Assembly (NCBI RefSeq): GCF_007995155.1
Contig: NZ_CP042593.1
Span: 4,320,001 to 4,384,000, forward strand
DNA length: 64,000 nucleotides
DNA from: Cytobacillus dafuensis
GTDB lineage: Bacteria > Bacillota > Bacilli > Bacillales > Cytobacillaceae
Direction of reading: 5' to 3'
The position numbers were made by a program, and so were the translations under genes. This document shows positions 17,153 through 25,242 of this stretch, piece after piece; position 1 is the first letter of the stretch; each line of letters opens with the position of its first letter. The notes beneath the pieces are model-generated. The model did no database searches. It worked only from the letters and a program-made list of their open reading frames with translations, and was not told where the DNA came from.

Positions 17153-18631
17153 CTATATAGATATAGTTTTTGTTGCAACTGTTTGTTGAAATGCCTGATC
17201 ATGCTCAACAATAACCATTGTGGGATTAAATCTTTGAATAAGCTCTTCAATCTGTATGCGCGAATAAATATCTATAAAATTTAACGGTTCATCCCAAATA
17301 TATAAATGAGCTTTTTCACATAAACTTTTGGCTATAAGCAGCTTTTTCTTTTGTCCACCAGAATAATGAGATATATCTTTCTCAAATTGAATTCGGTCAA
17401 AATCCATCTTACGTAGGATGGATTTAAATAACGTTTCATTAATCTCATGCTCTTCAATAAAGTCCGATAACAGTCCCTTCAAATGAGAAGTATCTTGTTG
17501 GACATAGGAAATAATGAGGCCAGAACCTAAATTCATTGAGCCTGTATGTTGTATTGGATTTCCTAGAATTAGTTTTAGGATACTACTTTTTCCGCTTCCA
17601 TTCTTGCCATCAAGTACAATTCGGTCACCTTGTTCAACTTTAAAGCTTATTGGCTTATTCACTATTTGGTCATCGTACTTAACAGACACATCAGCCAAAA
17701 CAATCAATTCATTTGACTGAAATTCCAATGATTCTAATTTTAATGACTCAGTTTTTTCAACATTTTTTAGCAGTTTTGACTTTTCCTCAATAGCTTTTTG
17801 TTGCCTTGATTCAAGGTTCTTTGCTCTCTTCATCATCTTTGCCGCTTTATGTCCTACAAAACCCTTATCCAACTTAGAACCCGAATTCGTTGTCCCATTT
17901 TTGGAAGCCTCCACTTGATTAGACCAACCTGCTGAACGCTTTGAAGATTGTTTTAATCTGCCTATGTCTTTTTGTAGACGCTGATTTGTTGCCTCTTCGT
18001 GTTCCTGCTGTCTATCAAAATTTAACTTCCAAGAAGAATAGTTACCACTTTGAACTTCAATATTTGCCCTATTTATAGATAAGATATGGTCAACGCATCC
18101 ATCTAAAAAGATCCTGTCATGTGAAATTAAAATAAAGCCTTTTTTCGTCCTTAGATAATCAGAGACAATCTTACGTGCATCAGTGTCTAGATGATTGGTT
18201 GGCTCATCAATTAATAGAAATTGACCCTCAGTCAAAAAAAGTGCAGCAAGCAACACCTTTGTTTGTTCTCCATTTGATAATGTTTTAAATGGTCGATACA
18301 TAACCTCAGCATCAACATTTAGATAGGATATTTCACGAAGAAATTCCCAATCTTCTGCTTGGGGACAAATTTCTTCTAAGATTTCATGCGTATACTTGTT
18401 TTTATCCGAAACTGGATAAGGGAAATAATTAAATTCTACCGAAGAAATGATTTTCCCACTATACTCATAATTCCCTAATAATAAATTGAAGAAGGTTGTT
18501 TTACCTCGTCCATTTCTACCGATAAATCCAAGTTTCCAATCCGTATCTAATTGAAAGTTAACACCTTCAAAAATATTGTCAAAGCTACCTGGATAAGAAA
18601 AAGTTAAGTCTTGAACTTGTATCATTGACAT
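17153..18631 (-). CDS. Lsa-type ABC-F ribosomal protection protein
   Basis: Cytoplasmic ATPase that binds the ribosomal E site and dislodges antibiotics from the peptidyl transferase centre; the Lsa group protects against lincosamides, streptogramin A and pleuromutilins. 492 residues, two ABC domains and no membrane segments: Walker A GFIGRNGRGKTT and LDGKNGSGKSS, signatures LSNGEQTK and YSGGQKKK, Walker B LLIDEPTNH and YIWDEPLNF. The charged linker between domains (about 205-300) is the antibiotic resistance domain. The opening SMIQVQDLTFSYPG and DTDWKLGFIGRNG match Lsa(A)/Lsa(B). ATG at 18631 follows AAAGGAGG. A leader with an upstream ORF and hairpins precedes it, and a cfr-like gene lies upstream on the same strand. 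Confidence 0.9.
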   Translation of the reverse strand: MSMIQVQDLTFSYPGSFDNIFEGVNFQLDTDWKLGFIGRNGRGKTTFFNLLLGNYEYSGKIISSVEFNYFPYPVSDKNKYTHEILEEICPQAEDWEFLREISYLNVDAEVMYRPFKTLSNGEQTKVLLAALFLTEGQFLLIDEPTNHLDTDARKIVSDYLRTKKGFILISHDRIFLDGCVDHILSINRANIEVQSGNYSSWKLNFDRQQEHEEATNQRLQKDIGRLKQSSKRSAGWSNQVEASKNGTTNSGSKLDKGFVGHKAAKMMKRAKNLESRQQKAIEEKSKLLKNVEKTESLKLESLEFQSNELIVLADVSVKYDDQIVNKPISFKVEQGDRIVLDGKNGSGKSSILKLILGNPIQHTGSMNLGSGLIISYVQQDTSHLKGLLSDFIEEHEINETLFKSILRKMDFDRIQFEKDISHYSGGQKKKLLIAKSLCEKAHLYIWDEPLNFIDIYSRIQIEELIQRFNPTMVIVEHDQAFQQTVATKTISI

Positions 18632-18638
18632 GATAATT

Positions 18639-18678
18639 CCTCCTTTGTATATCAATACTTTTTACTTTTTATACAAAG
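18639..18678 (-). promoter_or_regulatory. Hairpin masking the lsa ribosome binding site
   Basis: TATACAAAG at the edge of the AAAGGAGG site (18639-18646) can pair with CTTTGTATA upstream, a 9-bp stem spanning 18643-18678. This would limit ribosome access until the upstream hairpins rearrange. Confidence 0.55.
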
Positions 18679-18685
18679 TCGGTAC

Positions 18686-18746
18686 ATCCATCTATTCTAA
18701 ATTACTCCGTATAAGTTTGATGGATATTAACGACTTATACGGAGTA
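18686..18746 (-). promoter_or_regulatory. Alternative leader hairpins of the lsa attenuator
   Basis: A perfect 14-bp stem (18703-18716 with 18733-18746, TACTCCGTATAAGT) includes the last codons of the leader ORF. A competing stem (18686-18692 with 18719-18725, ATCCATC/GATGGAT) shares its loop. A ribosome stalled on the leader ORF would disrupt the first stem. Confidence 0.65.
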
Positions 18747-18780
18747 TTACATGCGTAACAATAGTGTCTGAATTGCTCAT
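18727..18780 (-). CDS. Leader peptide of the lsa-type gene (17 aa)
   Basis: MSNSDTIVTHVILRISR, with an excellent AAGGAG site nine bases upstream. The end of the ORF overlaps the 14-bp leader stem. Short leader peptides that stall in the presence of drug are the known control of many ABC-F and methyltransferase genes; that role here is inferred from the architecture. Confidence 0.7.
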   Translation of the reverse strand: MSNSDTIVTHVILRISR

Positions 18781-18850
18781 TTCTCTCTCTCCTTTATTTA
18801 TTAGATTAAAGTTACAGATTAAAAAAAATCAATCTTACCTTTGAGAGAAT

Positions 18851-18882
18851 AAAAAATCCTCCCATTTGTAATTGGAAGGATT
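18851..18882 (-). terminator. Terminator between cfr-like gene and lsa leader
   Basis: On the minus strand AATCCTTCC/GGGAGGATT hairpin and TTTTTT. It could end cfr-like transcripts or act as an attenuator for lsa, since a second AGACTAATCC / GGATTAGTCT pairing is possible with upstream sequence near 18962-18976. Confidence 0.75.
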
Positions 18883-19119
18883 AGTCTTTCACTAATAGTA
18901 AATAAGTTCTTTTTTGTCATTAGAATCATGACAAATAAAGTGTAAACCGATTTATAAAAATGGATAGACTAATCCTATATTTTGTAGTTTGAAGTTATTC
19001 ATTTCAAATTAAAATATAGATTAGTTAATCATTGTCCATCCATCAGTCCTCTCATATTTGTATTTTTATTTTAACAATTTTTTTTATGGAATACAATTCA
19101 GCATCATTTTCACCTCAAA

Positions 19120-20175
19120 TTACTGCTTGTTGCTCTTTTGATAATTCCCATACAATTGACCACAAGCAGCATCTATATCAATTCCAAATTGACTTCTAAT
19201 GGTCACATTAATACCTGATGACTTTAATTTTTTGTAAAAATTAACAACATGACCTTCATCAACATCACCGAACCTTAAAGGAGAACTGACGGTTGGGTTA
19301 TATCTGATTAAATTTACATGATATAAACGTCCTTCTTTATATCGACCTTTTAATAGACTTACTACTTCTTTAGCATGGTCAATAGAATCATTCACACCAG
19401 GTAACATAATATAAGCAATATATACTTTTCTTGATGTTATTCGTATATGCTCATCTAATGTCTCCATTACATCTAATAATGGATACCTATCATTAATCGG
19501 CATCAATTTACTTCGTTGTTCATTAAAAGGAGAATGTAACGAAAACGTCAAATTGACTTGTGGATAATTCAGAGTCATTTTTTTTATACTTGGTATAATA
19601 CCAATAGTTGAAATAGATAACCTACGAGGGCTTAAAGCAAACATCGTAGGATCAGTAAGTACATCTAAGGCATCAAAAACCTGTACATTGGATAACGCCT
19701 CTCCCATCCCCATAAAAGAAATACTATCAATTGAATGACCTTGTAAGTAAAAATGGAGGATTTGGTCAGTTATTTCATCTGAAGTCAAATTTCTTTTTAA
19801 TCCAATGTCACCTGTTGCACAAAATTTACACCCAAAATTACATCCACACTGAGAAGATATACAAAATGATTCCCACCCAGCTTTATATTTCATATTTACC
19901 GTTTCTATTTTTTCATTTCCTGAAATTTCAAATAATACTTTAGTGACTTGCTCAGAATGTTGTTCCTTTAAAGGAACAACATCTAAAATAGAATCTCCAA
20001 ATTCCTTAACTAAAATTTCTCTTAACGATTTTGGAAGTACATTAATTTCGTTGAATTTATTTATTCTTTCTTTAAAAATGGCATTCAATATTTGTTTCAT
20101 TCTAAAATTAGGGTAATTATGTTCCCTTAAGAATTCTTTTATTCTTCTATATTTATTAATTTGTCTTAATTGCAT
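19120..20175 (-). CDS. cfr: Cfr-type 23S rRNA (adenine2503-C8)-methyltransferase
   Basis: Radical SAM enzyme that methylates C8 of A2503 in 23S rRNA, giving resistance to phenicols, lincosamides, oxazolidinones, pleuromutilins and streptogramin A. 351 residues. The radical SAM cysteines are C112, C116 and C119 (CGCNFGCKFC), and the second catalytic Cys is C338 (DAACGQLYGNY), the same numbering as the original Cfr. Long blocks (NMKYKAGWESFC, SISFMGMGEAL, ALSPRRLSISTIGIIPSIKK) follow Cfr rather than the housekeeping RlmN. It is most likely one of the chromosomal Bacillus Cfr-like (Clb) enzymes. ATG at 20175 sits behind GGAAGGTGAG. The 300-nt leader with upstream ORF and terminator suggests drug-induced expression. 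Confidence 0.92.
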   Translation of the reverse strand: MQLRQINKYRRIKEFLREHNYPNFRMKQILNAIFKERINKFNEINVLPKSLREILVKEFGDSILDVVPLKEQHSEQVTKVLFEISGNEKIETVNMKYKAGWESFCISSQCGCNFGCKFCATGDIGLKRNLTSDEITDQILHFYLQGHSIDSISFMGMGEALSNVQVFDALDVLTDPTMFALSPRRLSISTIGIIPSIKKMTLNYPQVNLTFSLHSPFNEQRSKLMPINDRYPLLDVMETLDEHIRITSRKVYIAYIMLPGVNDSIDHAKEVVSLLKGRYKEGRLYHVNLIRYNPTVSSPLRFGDVDEGHVVNFYKKLKSSGINVTIRSQFGIDIDAACGQLYGNYQKSNKQ

Positions 20176-20248
20176 GTTTCTCACCTTCCATAAGACTCTC
20201 AAATTTTTTGTGAGTAAATAGAAGGGAGTTTATCTATCCTTTAAGTTA

Positions 20249-20286
20249 AAAAAAACACAAAAAGCACCTATAAAATTATCGGTGCT
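20249..20286 (-). terminator. Attenuator terminator in the cfr-like leader
   Basis: On the minus strand AGCACC/GGTGCT with a 12-nt loop, followed by TTTTTGTG and eight T, between the leader ORF and the cfr-like start. Its two arms are each complementary to the end of the leader ORF (TTATCGG with CCGATAA; GCACCTAT with ATAGGTGC), so an antiterminator can form. Confidence 0.75.
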
Positions 20287-20326
20287 AGACATTAATATCA
20301 AAATATGCACAAATAAATAAAGTCAT

Positions 20327-20476
20327 TCATTTGTATTTTGTCATAGGTGCAAAGCTCCGATAACTGTTTTTTATATGGTTGTATAGCATAAAAAAGGACA
20401 GACTACTCCCTTTGTCTGCTAAGAAATTACCAATTTTTGCATTTTTTCCAAACAAAATTCTAAAAATAGTTAACAT
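20327..20476 (-). CDS. Leader ORF of the cfr-like gene (49 aa)
   Basis: ATG behind a near-perfect AAAAGGAGGTG site, reading MLTIFRILFGKNAKIG and onward, ending PMTKYK. The ORF contains a second terminator-like hairpin (20390-20418, CAGAC/GTCTG then TTTTTT) and ends with the segments that can pair with the attenuator. It is more likely a regulatory ORF than a functional protein. Confidence 0.6.
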   Translation of the reverse strand: MLTIFRILFGKNAKIGNFLADKGSSLSFFMLYNHIKNSYRSFAPMTKYK

Positions 20477-20663
20477 CGCTTGCACCTCCTTTTGTCAAAT
20501 TTATTATTGAGTAAACTAACATAAAAGTGAGTATATGTAAAGTGTAATTCGAGAATTATTGTAAAACGTTTTAGTGAATTTCTTCACAATTTTCACTATA
20601 CAATATAACTTTTTATTCAACAATCTAGCCCTATTATGGAATAACCCATATAATAAAATAATT

Positions 20664-21425
20664 TTAATTTCCGTACTCTATAAATTCCTTTTCACTACCA
20701 TAAAAAACATTTACATCTATGTACTTTTCTTCTCCATTATATCCATATAATTGTTCTCGGTCTGTGTACTGCCAAAATGTCCACTTTCGTTTATCTGGTA
20801 ACGAGGGTTTGGTAAAAACATCCCTTATCCATATGTCGCATTGTTCAAAACTATTTTTTATATACAGATCATAAGCCTTTCGCGTAGTGTAAAGAATTAC
20901 ACGTTTTCCATAATGTTCTTCAAGCATTTTCACCAATGTATGAAGCTCTTTTTCTACTTGACTACGATAAGGAGGATTTTTTCCTTTATCACCATAAAAC
21001 TCAACATCAATTACTGGTGGTAATGCTTGTTCACTAATTGGCACTGTTTTAATAAAATTCTGAGCTTGAGATTTGCCCTCACTATCATAGCTAAAAAAGT
21101 GGTAGGCTCCAATCCGTAGGGTAGTATTTTCTGCACTTTTCCAATTCTTTTCAAAATATTTATCGACAAAAGTGCTCCCCTCTGTGGCTTTAATAAAGGC
21201 AAATTTTAAGTCTTGTTCCTGAATTTGTGCCCATTCTATTTCACCTTGATAAGATGAAACATCTACACCTTTCACAGGATAATGTTTTGCACTGGAAGCA
21301 TTAGGAATAATGATACCTTGATACCACAATAAAATGGTCAAGAATATTATACCTATAAAAAAAAAGATAGAATAAACAAATATTTTTCGTTTTCTCTTTT
21401 TTACATCTATATTTTCAAATATCAT
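20664..21425 (-). CDS. Glycoside hydrolase family 25 lysozyme, membrane-anchored
   Basis: Cleaves the N-acetylmuramic acid to N-acetylglucosamine bonds of peptidoglycan. 253 residues: cytoplasmic basic stretch (KKRKRK), one membrane anchor at about 15-37, then a GH25 barrel from VKGVDVSSYQGEIEW (about 52) to the end. Catalytic acids lie in GVDVSSYQG and PPVIDVEF; FIKATEG, GAYHFFSYDS and WTFWQYTD are family hallmarks. It probably works in wall turnover at the outer face of the membrane. ATG start. It is a single gene, preceded by a small repeat rather than a regulator. Confidence 0.9.
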   Translation of the reverse strand: MIFENIDVKKRKRKIFVYSIFFFIGIIFLTILLWYQGIIIPNASSAKHYPVKGVDVSSYQGEIEWAQIQEQDLKFAFIKATEGSTFVDKYFEKNWKSAENTTLRIGAYHFFSYDSEGKSQAQNFIKTVPISEQALPPVIDVEFYGDKGKNPPYRSQVEKELHTLVKMLEEHYGKRVILYTTRKAYDLYIKNSFEQCDIWIRDVFTKPSLPDKRKWTFWQYTDREQLYGYNGEEKYIDVNVFYGSEKEFIEYGN

Positions 21426-21635
21426 CTTCTTTCACACCATTCTGATTTATTTTTATTTTACTCATCTTCAGCAGAGGGGAAGACTCATCAAAAGAAAAAA
21501 ATAATTTTGTAATCCATAAGAATCCACTTTAAATCTAAAATGATCTAAAATGTGTAGCAAAAAGTCTCTTAGAGTTTATTATCTATTCTATTTGAAAGCC
21601 TCTAACTCCTTGTTCAACTAAATGGACCGATAAAT

Positions 21636-21720
21636 AAAAAAGACGCGTTCCTAAATATACGCGCCCGATTATTGAAGATCATTGAGATTAACCTTATTCA
21701 AGATAAGCCCCCTTTACTTT
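21636..21720. repeat. Short hairpin-GCGCCCGATT repeat, copy 1
   Basis: AAAAAAGACGCGTT-loop-CGCGCCCGATT, then ATTGAAGAT and AAGCCCCCTTTA. It shares this order of blocks with 30904-30985, and the hairpin part with 17070-17100 and 32490-32521. The first half could act as a terminator on the minus strand. Apart from this and the terminator at 21845, the 21426-22037 gap holds only an 18-codon ORF (MYIRWKEVEYHLKGEGRHL from 22024) that may be the stump of a lost partner gene of the molybdopterin subunit. Confidence 0.65.
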
Positions 21721-21844
21721 AAGTGTAATTGTTCATAAATTACTATGAATCGTTATTCACTCTCTTAAATAGTGATGAAGAAATCCCTATTCCTTCATAT
21801 GTATGCATTGTTTCCAGAACACCTCCCGAATGTATTATGTAAAC

Positions 21845-21869
21845 AAAAAAAAAGCCGCATGGCTACGGC
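21845..21869 (-). terminator. Terminator downstream of the molybdopterin subunit gene
   Basis: On the minus strand GCCGTAGCCATGCGGC forms a compact hairpin followed by nine T, about 170 bp past the stop codon. Confidence 0.8.
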
Positions 21870-22037
21870 GTTTCTTGTTCATTCAATTTTTGTTGAAGCC
21901 CAGTTTTCTTATCACCTTTATCGTGCTGAAGGACATAATGTTTATCAGCTCATTGTCAGTATAAGGAAAATAACGGCATTACAAATGACGCCCTTCGCCC
22001 TTCAAATGGTACTCTACTTCTTTCCACCGGATATACA

Positions 22038-24353
22038 TTATTGCCTCACCTTTGCTTTCCAAATCAATTCTGGAATTAAGGGAAGATTATGAAGCGAAAC
22101 ACCAGCGGCCACAGACAATGCATTCCCGAGGGCCCCAGGCATTCCCATTAACCCTAGTTCTCCTATTCCACGGGCTCCGTATGGTGCATCAATCTGTGGA
22201 TTTTCAACAAAATCAACCAAATAATTAGGATTCTCTCCATAGCGGAGCGGGCGATACGTCCGAAGCTGCGGGTTCAAAACCCTCCCTAAATGATCAAAAT
22301 AAAATGTTTCTCTCCCAGCGAATGCAAGCCCCATACTCATTGCCCCCATAACCTGACCTAATGCTGCTTTTTCATTCATCACCCTGCCAGCATCCACTAC
22401 CGTCGCAGCATTAACAAGTCGATAAGTATAATCTATACGATCGAATTCTACCTCTACTCCATATGCCGCAACAGACCACTCCGGACCAGGCTTCCCAGCT
22501 CCGGTTTCAGGATCCAAATACGTTATATGACGTAATATATAATTTCCTCTGCCAATGATTTGACCGCCAATAGCGTTACCATTTGGATACTTATAACCAT
22601 AACCAATATCTTTAAAATGAAGCCCAATGGATGGATCATCCCTCAAAAATACTCGACTATTTGCCACTTCAAGATCTTCCTTTGGTGCTCTTAACACACA
22701 TGAAGCCACTTCTTTTAATTGGTTAATCACATCGTCTGCGGCATTTAAGGTAGCCCTACCTGCCATAAATGTTCCCCTGCTGGCAACGGTTTTCCAATGT
22801 TCTGGCATTGTCTGGGTATCTACTTCCATTCGAACATGAATTTTATCGATATCCATTTTAAGTCTCTCGGCGAGAATTTGAGCTAACACAGTCTTAGTCC
22901 CAGTTCCAATTTCGATAATCCCTGACATTAAATTGATACTTCCATCCCGATTAAATGTTAAAATAACGCCCGAGGGAGCGTTGGCATCAATCGTTGACGT
23001 TTTCCAGCTGCAGCTTACGCCTTTTACTCTAACAAAACGTTCATCTATCTCTTTAATCGCCCCTTCGTCCCACTTGATTAAGTGTCTTACTTTCTCAATA
23101 CACTGTGGTAAGTCTCCTAAATTGCTTTTATTTAAAAGAACCCTTGTCGGTGTTGTATTTCCTGGCCTAATGGCATTTATATAACGGAGTTCAAGCGGAT
23201 CCATTTGCAGTTTTTGTGATAGTAAGTCCAATGTTCTTTCAATCACAAAAGAAAGCTCGGAATGAGAAAATCCTCTATATGGGGATGCATACGGATGATT
23301 GGTATACATACAGTATGAATCACACCAGACATTCTCAACATTATAGGGACCAGTGCAGTCGACTGCCCCTGATCTCGTTACATCAATGGCTTTATCGGAA
23401 TAGGCACCCCCATCCCACAAATAAAGGATTTCCATAACCTTAATTTTCCCGTTACGGTCGGCTCCAATTTTAACTGTTGCATCCAAACCAATGTGACATG
23501 GAGATGTAATAATATCCTCCTCACGGGTATTGAAAACCTTTACGGGTCGGCCGTCAACAGCCTTCGATGCTAAGTAGGCAAGTATCTCAAGCTGAACGGG
23601 TGCCTTTCCACCGTAGGCTCCTCCAACAAACGGCGTGTGAACAACAATTTTCCCTATATCCTCACCAAAGTAATCAGCTAAAAGTGTTTTGACCATAAAA
23701 GGTGCCTGAGACGAGGTCGTTATATTGATTGTTCCATCTGGTAAAATCTCACACGTTGAACATCTTGTTTCCATTGCGGCATGGTCCGAAGGTGCAAAGG
23801 AATAACTCGCTTCTACTGTTACCTCACTGTCAGACCATCCTTTTTCCATATTGCCCTTGCGAATTTTAATAAGGTTTGCAATGTTTGTTCCCGGAACCGG
23901 GTGTGAATCCTCCTCCTTTTTGTATTCACCTAACTTTTCATGGACGAGGGGAGCATTCTTTTGGAACGCCTGTGTAGGTGAATTTACTACTGGCAATAAT
24001 TCATAGTTGACCTTAACCAGGTAAGCTGCTCTCTTAGCCTGTGCTGGAGTATCAGCGACAACTAGTGCAACTGGTTCTCCGTGATAACGGACCTTATCAA
24101 CAGCAATCGGCGGGCGATCGCGGATGGCCTCACCTGTGAGTGGAAAATATTCTCCTGCGATAATCGCCCTAACACCTGGTATTTTTAGCGCTTCTGTCGT
24201 GTCAATCGCAGTGATCCTAGCGTGCCCATATGGACTGATGACCTTTGTACAAGAAAGCATCCCGACTGATTGGTAATCAGCAGTGTATTTCGCCCGGCCT
24301 GTCACTTTATCCCACGAGTCTTTACGAATGACACTTTTTCCAATTACATCCAA
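22038..24353 (-). CDS. Xanthine dehydrogenase family protein, molybdopterin-binding subunit
   Basis: Large catalytic subunit of a molybdenum hydroxylase (xanthine dehydrogenase/CO dehydrogenase/aldehyde oxidase family; PucD in Bacillus subtilis). 771 residues. The aldehyde oxidase/xanthine dehydrogenase a/b hammerhead domain is near the N-terminus (VTGRAKYTADYQ, VDKVRYHGEPVALV). It is followed by the Mo-binding domains: VGGAYGGK, YASPYRGFSHSE, the glycine-rich GIIEIGTGTKTVLAQI, and the active-site Glu in YGARGIGELGLMG. Start TTG at 24353 with TTAGGAGGG upstream; the frame extends 34 codons further without a site. No [2Fe-2S] subunit, FAD subunit, Mo-cofactor or maturation gene is adjacent, so this is an orphan or the remainder of a broken operon. 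Confidence 0.88.
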   Translation of the reverse strand: MDVIGKSVIRKDSWDKVTGRAKYTADYQSVGMLSCTKVISPYGHARITAIDTTEALKIPGVRAIIAGEYFPLTGEAIRDRPPIAVDKVRYHGEPVALVVADTPAQAKRAAYLVKVNYELLPVVNSPTQAFQKNAPLVHEKLGEYKKEEDSHPVPGTNIANLIKIRKGNMEKGWSDSEVTVEASYSFAPSDHAAMETRCSTCEILPDGTINITTSSQAPFMVKTLLADYFGEDIGKIVVHTPFVGGAYGGKAPVQLEILAYLASKAVDGRPVKVFNTREEDIITSPCHIGLDATVKIGADRNGKIKVMEILYLWDGGAYSDKAIDVTRSGAVDCTGPYNVENVWCDSYCMYTNHPYASPYRGFSHSELSFVIERTLDLLSQKLQMDPLELRYINAIRPGNTTPTRVLLNKSNLGDLPQCIEKVRHLIKWDEGAIKEIDERFVRVKGVSCSWKTSTIDANAPSGVILTFNRDGSINLMSGIIEIGTGTKTVLAQILAERLKMDIDKIHVRMEVDTQTMPEHWKTVASRGTFMAGRATLNAADDVINQLKEVASCVLRAPKEDLEVANSRVFLRDDPSIGLHFKDIGYGYKYPNGNAIGGQIIGRGNYILRHITYLDPETGAGKPGPEWSVAAYGVEVEFDRIDYTYRLVNAATVVDAGRVMNEKAALGQVMGAMSMGLAFAGRETFYFDHLGRVLNPQLRTYRPLRYGENPNYLVDFVENPQIDAPYGARGIGELGLMGMPGALGNALSVAAGVSLHNLPLIPELIWKAKVRQ

Positions 24354-24555
24354 GTTATTCCCTCCTAACCCTAGATTTTCACGAAACCTTCCCATTCCCA
24401 ATACATTAATATTCGTGTACATAAAGATAAATACAGCTCCGTAGAAATAAACCATATGAGTAATTTAAGTACAAACATTCGACAAGTGGAGGAATAGTGG
24501 CTAGTTGTTATCAGTTGAATTAATATTTGATTCTTTTGGTTCTGCAGGGACCCCT

Positions 24556-24713
24556 CTATGAGGTATAACTCCTTTTGTTTTCAACTATTCTTTTAGATTC
24601 ATGGGGGAATTTTATATATAGTAACTTACGGTCACAACCAATTTTCTCTGCCACTTTAGTTAAAGAGTTACACTCTGAGTTATTTATTTCTTTCAAGAGC
24701 GTATTTAAAGTCC
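24556..24713 (-). pseudogene. Helix-turn-helix fragment, possible transposition-regulator relic
   Basis: Open stretch without start: TLNTLLKEINNSE, then SLTKVAEKIGCDRKLLYIKF, then PHESKRIVENKRSYTS and a stop. It resembles the small helix-turn-helix repeat (LTEVAKRLGYS...LYKYFPEL) found in some transposition-associated and AraC-like proteins. Family assignment is tentative. It fills the gap between the molybdopterin subunit gene and the ars terminator. Confidence 0.3.
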
Positions 24714-24715
24714 AT

Positions 24716-24762
24716 AAAAAAACAGTAGGAGAAAATAATTCAATTTTCTCCTACTGTTTTTT
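24716..24762 (-). terminator. Terminator at the end of the arsenic operon
   Basis: AACAGTAGGAGAAAAT pairs with ATTTTCTCCTACTGTT (16 bp), flanked by A and T runs; probably bidirectional. Confidence 0.9.
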
Positions 24763-24772
24763 CTTATGTTGA

Positions 24773-25048
24773 CTAACAACAATTACCTGCACCTATTAAG
24801 ACTAATCCTGCCCCTTCTTGGGTTTCTTCTTTGTCTAAAATTAATTCCTCGGTAGCAGTAATCTGTTCATCAACTGCCACCTTAATTCCGTTTACCATCT
24901 CAATCTTGTCAGATTGTTGTGGCTGTTCTAAGGAAATCGTAAATTGCGGTCCACAGCAACCAGCTACTGAGTTTAGGCGAATCCCTTCTGCATCATTTTG
25001 ACTTAATATATTTTCCAATAATTGTTTAGCTCCGTCTGTAATTTTCAT
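24773..25048 (-). CDS. HesB/IscA-like iron-sulfur cluster family protein in ars operon
   Basis: 91-residue small protein with the Fe-S biogenesis (A-type carrier) fold: MKITDGAKQLLENIL at the start, VAGCCGPQFTI near residue 30, and a C-terminal GAGNCC. The CC pairs replace the usual three-cysteine pattern of IscA and suggest thiol coordination of As(III) or a metal. A similar protein is often the last gene of Bacillus ars operons, where its exact role is not settled. ATG behind AGGAGGAG; 21 bp after the small ORF upstream, so co-transcribed with arsD-arsA. Confidence 0.8.
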   Translation of the reverse strand: MKITDGAKQLLENILSQNDAEGIRLNSVAGCCGPQFTISLEQPQQSDKIEMVNGIKVAVDEQITATEELILDKEETQEGAGLVLIGAGNCC

Positions 25049-25069
25049 TTATTTCTCCTCCTAGTCTTT

Positions 25070-25231
25070 CTATGCATTTGGAAATATTCTTTTCAAAGTT
25101 TCCTTCATCTCTGGTTTTACATTAATTTTTGGTCGTACTGTTTTAGCTATTTCTTCTGCTTCTTCAATGTTGCTAGCTTTCCTTAAAGCTAAGAGTGTTC
25201 CTATCTCAACCGTCCCAGTACATAAAATCAT
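25070..25231 (-). CDS. Small protein of the ars operon (53 aa), unknown
   Basis: Reads MILCTGTVEIGTLLALRKAS, then an acidic helix and a basic end (RIFPNA). It begins 12 bp after the arsA stop and ends 21 bp before the HesB-like gene, so it fits tightly into the operon. The upstream GGGTAG is a poor ribosome binding site and translation may be coupled to arsA. I do not recognise a family. It has one cysteine (C4). It could also be a fragment of a longer gene, since no signal or complete domain is evident. Confidence 0.5.
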   Translation of the reverse strand: MILCTGTVEIGTLLALRKASNIEEAEEIAKTVRPKINVKPEMKETLKRIFPNA

Positions 25232-25242
25232 TCATCTACCCA

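Noticed and set aside
20841..21202. Small ORFs within the GH25 gene
   Set aside because: Out-of-frame shadows of the lysozyme coding region.
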